Shown: piece after piece, positions 15,126 to 17,542 of the stretch
Layout of the letters: every line of letters starts with the position of its first letter
Position numbering within the stretch: position 1 is the first letter of the stretch
Assembly (NCBI GenBank): GCA_946221025.1
Contig: CAMIMS010000038.1
Location: 1-17,542, forward strand
Length of the DNA stretch: 17,542 bases
Direction: 5' to 3'
DNA from: an uncultured Pseudoclavibacter sp.
GTDB taxonomy: Bacteria; Actinomycetota; Actinomycetes; Actinomycetales; Microbacteriaceae
The notes under the pieces: generated by a model
What the model was told of the DNA's origin: nothing
Database searches by the model: none
Seen by the model: only the letters and a program-made list of their open reading frames with translations
Made by a program: the position numbers and the translations under genes

Positions 15126-15905
15126 TCACTTCGAACGAGATGCTTCGAGTCGCGCCCGGCCAGCGTCGGTGAGGTTGAACCAGCCGATCTGGCCCGCAAT
15201 CGTCGTGCGTGGAGAGAGCGCTCGCCAGGTTCGCGCAATTAGCTCGATGTCTTCTTCGGCGCCCGCGGTGCTCGGCTCGAATCCGTCTCCGATGGCACCC
15301 ATCTCCAGCTCACCGCGAGCAACGAGGGCGGCCAGCGCATCAATGCTTCGTTCCACCAGTGCATGTGAGATGGGCATTCCGCTCTCCGTGAGTATGCCGG
15401 CCACATCCCAGGGAGCAACCCAGTCGATTTCGCCTTCGCGAAGCGTGTCGAGCTCCAACGAAGTGATCGGTCGTTCGCGCATGTGATCGATGAGCGCGGG
15501 TGTCGCGTATGTCGCCGATCCGCCGGGCAGAAGCAGCGCATCGGTGCCGGTCTCGGCAGAAACGGTGAAACCCATCTCCCCGGTGACCTCCCATGGAGGA
15601 TCAACGGTGAACGTCACTGCCTTCTCGCGTGGAAGCTGAGGGCCCTGTATGCGCAGGCTGCCGGCCGGGAGCGGGGTGACATCGAGAATGAATCTCCCGC
15701 TGAGGCGACTGTCATCGGTCTCCACGAAGCCGTAGCCGGGCGCATGAATGCGCCCGCGAATCACCCAGCCTCGCGACGTGATGAGAGACGCGATTGCTCC
15801 ACCTGAAGTGGTGTTGATCGCCTCAACCCATTGGTCGTGAAGGGGGCGCAATGCACGCGTCACCCCTTCGCCACTGAGGTGCTGCCGTTCGGGTTCGGTG
15901 CTCAT
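15126..15905 (-). CDS. Unrecognised 259-aa protein, tandem paralogue A
   Basis: I do not recognise this family. The protein is soluble, without signal peptide or membrane helices. It aligns along its full length with the neighbour at 16035-16835: shared blocks are SLITSRGWVIRGRI (about 40-54), DDSRLSG, PLPAGSL, PPWEVTGEMGF, ATYATPALI, ALVARGELEMGAIGD (about 190-205), IARTWRALSPR and GQIGWFNLTDAGRARL at the C-terminus. The last block resembles the end of a winged-helix domain, so a DNA- or protein-binding role is possible. The ATG at 15905 follows GGGATGA. 129 bases separate it from its paralogue upstream. Tandem duplication with decay of a third copy suggests a fast-evolving accessory locus. 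Confidence 0.85.
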   Translation of the reverse strand: MSTEPERQHLSGEGVTRALRPLHDQWVEAINTTSGGAIASLITSRGWVIRGRIHAPGYGFVETDDSRLSGRFILDVTPLPAGSLRIQGPQLPREKAVTFTVDPPWEVTGEMGFTVSAETGTDALLLPGGSATYATPALIDHMRERPITSLELDTLREGEIDWVAPWDVAGILTESGMPISHALVERSIDALAALVARGELEMGAIGDGFEPSTAGAEEDIELIARTWRALSPRTTIAGQIGWFNLTDAGRARLEASRSK

Positions 15906-16034
15906 TTGCTCATCCCGCCAACTTCTGTATCCGCATTCGTAGAAGAAAGCACTGTGAGCAGTTCATACGAGTTCGAGTTGTTAAACAACATTCGCCACCC
16001 GCCCGCGCTGCTCACTTGTTCATCCGAGTTGCAC

Positions 16035-16835
16035 CTACGCGCCGTCACCGCTCGGAGCACGTTTAGCTTTGAGGAGCCGAGAACGGCCGGCGTCGGTGAG
16101 GTTGAACCATCCGATTTGGCCGAAGTATGGCTTGCGCGGTGAAAGAGCGCGCCAGGTTCGTTCGATGTGCTCGATGTCATCTTCGATGCCGCGTTGACTC
16201 ACCTCAAAGCCGTTGTCGCCAATCACTCCCATCTCGAGTTCTCCGCGAGCGACGAGTGCGCTTAGCGCCGCAATTCCTTGTTCGGTTATCTCTTGATTGT
16301 CTTTGACTCCATGCTCGAGCAGCGATGAGACAACGTCTCCTGGTTCCACCCAGTCTGCTTCCGCGCGGTCAAGAACGTCGATTTCGATCACGCTGGGTTG
16401 GCTCTCTCGTAGAGCGAGAAGTTTGGCAGGGGTGGCGAAATGCGGTTCACCGCTCGGCCGGATGCCGATCTGTCCGTCAGGCCTGGCGGCGATAGCGAAA
16501 CCTTTCTCGCCGGAAATTGCCCAGGGAGCGGATGCGTGAAACCGTACATCGCCCTCCTTTCGAAGGTACACGCAAACCAGCGTGAGCGATCCTGTAGGTA
16601 AAACCTCTACGTTCACGATGACTGGTCCGCCGATTCGTGAATCATCCATCTCGACCGGCCCGAGCCCAGGGACCTCGATTGAGGCGCGAATGACCCAGCC
16701 TCTTGAAGTGATTAGCCCACTGATCTGGCCGTATCGATCGACGTTAATACCTTCGATCCACTGACCGAAGAGTCCGCTCAGCGCCTTGGTTACGTCGTCC
16801 CGATGTGCGTTGTCGTTCAATGCATCGTTATTCAT
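16035..16835 (-). CDS. Unrecognised 266-aa protein, tandem paralogue B
   Basis: Full-length paralogue of the 15126-15905 product. Conserved blocks include SGLITSRGWVIRASIEVPG (about 38-56), MDDSRIGGPVIVNVEVLPTG, APWAISGEKGFAIAARPDGQ, HFATPAKLLALRESQPSVIE, SALVARGELEMGVIGDNGF and ERTWRALSPRKPYFGQIG with WFNLTDAGRSRL. It differs most in the strand that in paralogue A reads AVTFTVDPPW (here DVRFHASAPW). No signal peptide or membrane helix is present. The ATG at 16835 lacks a clear ribosome binding site, so a different start is possible. Function unknown. The two copies share a 19-base identical stretch encoding part of the WFNLTDAG block (15164-15182 and 16091-16109). Confidence 0.82.
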   Translation of the reverse strand: MNNDALNDNAHRDDVTKALSGLFGQWIEGINVDRYGQISGLITSRGWVIRASIEVPGLGPVEMDDSRIGGPVIVNVEVLPTGSLTLVCVYLRKEGDVRFHASAPWAISGEKGFAIAARPDGQIGIRPSGEPHFATPAKLLALRESQPSVIEIDVLDRAEADWVEPGDVVSSLLEHGVKDNQEITEQGIAALSALVARGELEMGVIGDNGFEVSQRGIEDDIEHIERTWRALSPRKPYFGQIGWFNLTDAGRSRLLKAKRAPSGDGA

Positions 16836-16867
16836 TGGAAGTGTGCCTGCCGCCAGTCAGTGTTCTG

Positions 16868-17030
16868 TCATCGTCTCGCCTCGTCGAGTCGTATCCGTCC
16901 GACGTCGACAGAAGCGGTGAATTCCAATTCATCGTTGACCGTCCAGGGTGGATCGACGATGAACGTCACTGCCTGTTTGCGCGGGGAACGATGCCTCATC
17001 TACCTCATCGTCCCGAAGCGGGGTGAGCGG
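16868..17030 (-). pseudogene. Remnant of a third paralogue of the 260-aa family
   Basis: Reading the - strand gives PRKQAVTFIVDPPWTVNDEL then EFTASVDVGRIRLDEARR and a TGA at 16868-16870. This matches paralogue A's PREKAVTFTVDPPWEVTGEM and GFTVSAETG closely, and paralogue B less well. Upstream the frame has an in-frame TAG about 15 codons earlier (in MRxMRHRS), inside what should be the PLPAGSLRIQGPQ block. Only the middle of the protein remains; neither the N-terminal half nor the C-terminal wing-like block is seen. Confidence 0.75.
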
Positions 17031-17038
17031 GAACGCGC

Positions 17039-17113
17039 TGAGCCCCTGGAACATGCCCCCTATTCAAACGCGTCGCACCGACAGACGCGCTCGGCCATCG
17101 CGCCCAGGGCTCA
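17039..17113. repeat. Imperfect inverted repeat flanking 54 bases
   Basis: TGAGCCCCTGG (17039-17049) and CCAGGGCTCA (17104-17113) are complementary apart from one extra C. The right arm ends on the stop of the oxidoreductase gene. The pair could form a long-range stem, act in termination, or be chance. Confidence 0.3.
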
Positions 17114-17542
17114 CGAACCGTTCGATGCCACGGTGAAGTGACGGTCGGTGCCCGGCCGCTCGATTTCATCTAGCACCGCGATCGCGAGGTCGGCTGAGCT
17201 GATCACTGATTCGCCGTTTGCATCGACCAGAAGGGTCGTGCCGCCGCGAACGTAGCGGCCACTGCGGCGCCCAGTGCGGAAGATCGCGGGCGGGCTCACG
17301 TAGGTCCAGCCGCGGTAGGGATGCGCTTCACACTCGAGCAGCTGATCGGCGCTCGCGCTCGCGACGGCCCGCCACTCGGGCGGTACGAACGAGGGGTCAT
17401 CGAGCACCCGCGTATCGGGCAGGTTCGGCGACCACAGTGCCCCCGCGCCTCCGATGACGACGAGCGGCGCTGCGGCGCTTGACGCCGCGTCGAGCGCGCT
17501 CTTCGTCATGCGCGCAATCTCATGCTCCTGCCCCTGCGGCGG
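17111..17542 (-). CDS. NAD(P)-binding oxidoreductase, 5'-truncated by the window
   Basis: The C-terminal 143 residues of an atypical SDR of the NAD(P)H-binding (YwnB/NmrA-like) group; the frame is open to the window edge, so the nucleotide-binding N-terminus lies outside. Seen: APLVVIGGAGALWSPNLPDTRVLDDPSFVPPEWR, the WTYVSPPAIFRTGRRSGRYVRGG block typical of the family, SVISSADLAIAVLDEIERPG, and the terminal RHFTVAS. An internal ATG at 17509 is not the start, since family sequence continues above it (EHEIARMTKSALDA). Substrate unknown. It is separated from the 260-aa family by the remnant and an inverted repeat. Confidence 0.88.
   Translation of the reverse strand, partial: PPQGQEHEIARMTKSALDAASSAAAPLVVIGGAGALWSPNLPDTRVLDDPSFVPPEWRAVASASADQLLECEAHPYRGWTYVSPPAIFRTGRRSGRYVRGGTTLLVDANGESVISSADLAIAVLDEIERPGTDRHFTVASNGS

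Noticed and set aside
14903..15238. N-terminal extension of the MarR frame up to 15238
   Set aside because: The extension spans the promoter and has no domain; the strong GGAGG at 14908-14912 fixes the start at 14902.

Overview
High-GC DNA with actinobacterial gene families and codon habits (GTG starts, MobF relaxase of actinobacterial plasmid type, paired SMR pumps, MarR/TetR/LysR regulators) suggests an Actinomycetota chromosome, most likely a Microbacteriaceae-like organism. The genus cannot be fixed from the sequence alone. No rRNA, tRNA, CRISPR array or intact insertion sequence was seen.

Left part (1 to about 6540) is accessory DNA. It opens with the C-terminal half of a MobF (TrwC/TraA-type) conjugative relaxase-helicase, broken by an in-frame stop and a frameshift. 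A tight four-gene cassette on the + strand follows: an unrecognised 247-residue protein, an XRE-type regulator fused to an ImmA/IrrE-type zinc metallopeptidase, a small DUF2188 protein and a 536-residue protein of the sporadically distributed TIGR04141/DUF6119 family. This cassette is the best candidate here for an undescribed defence or toxin-antitoxin-like system. Next comes a two-HTH fragment resembling the C-terminal tail of an actinobacterial recombinase, and a strong hairpin that marks the edge of the island.

Middle part (6567 to 11564) looks like ordinary accessory chromosome: an isochorismatase-like cysteine hydrolase, an unknown multi-spanning membrane protein, an EamA exporter divergent from a LysR regulator with a palindrome in the shared promoter region, and a TetR-DoxX-tyrosine phosphatase cluster. 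The TetR gene has a promoter overlapped by two tandem operator-like palindromes.

Right part (11571 to 14902, - strand) reads as one operon led by a MarR regulator: MarR, DsbA-like thiol oxidoreductase, cytidine-deaminase-fold enzyme, two paired SMR multidrug subunits and an MFS transporter lacking its last helices. A near-consensus promoter lies upstream of marR, and a shared motif is found before marR and before dsbA, suggesting control of both by MarR. The theme is export and detoxification.

The far right (15126 to 17110) holds two tandem paralogues of an unrecognised roughly 260-residue family plus the decayed fragment of a third. The window ends in the 5'-truncated end of an NAD(P)-binding oxidoreductase.
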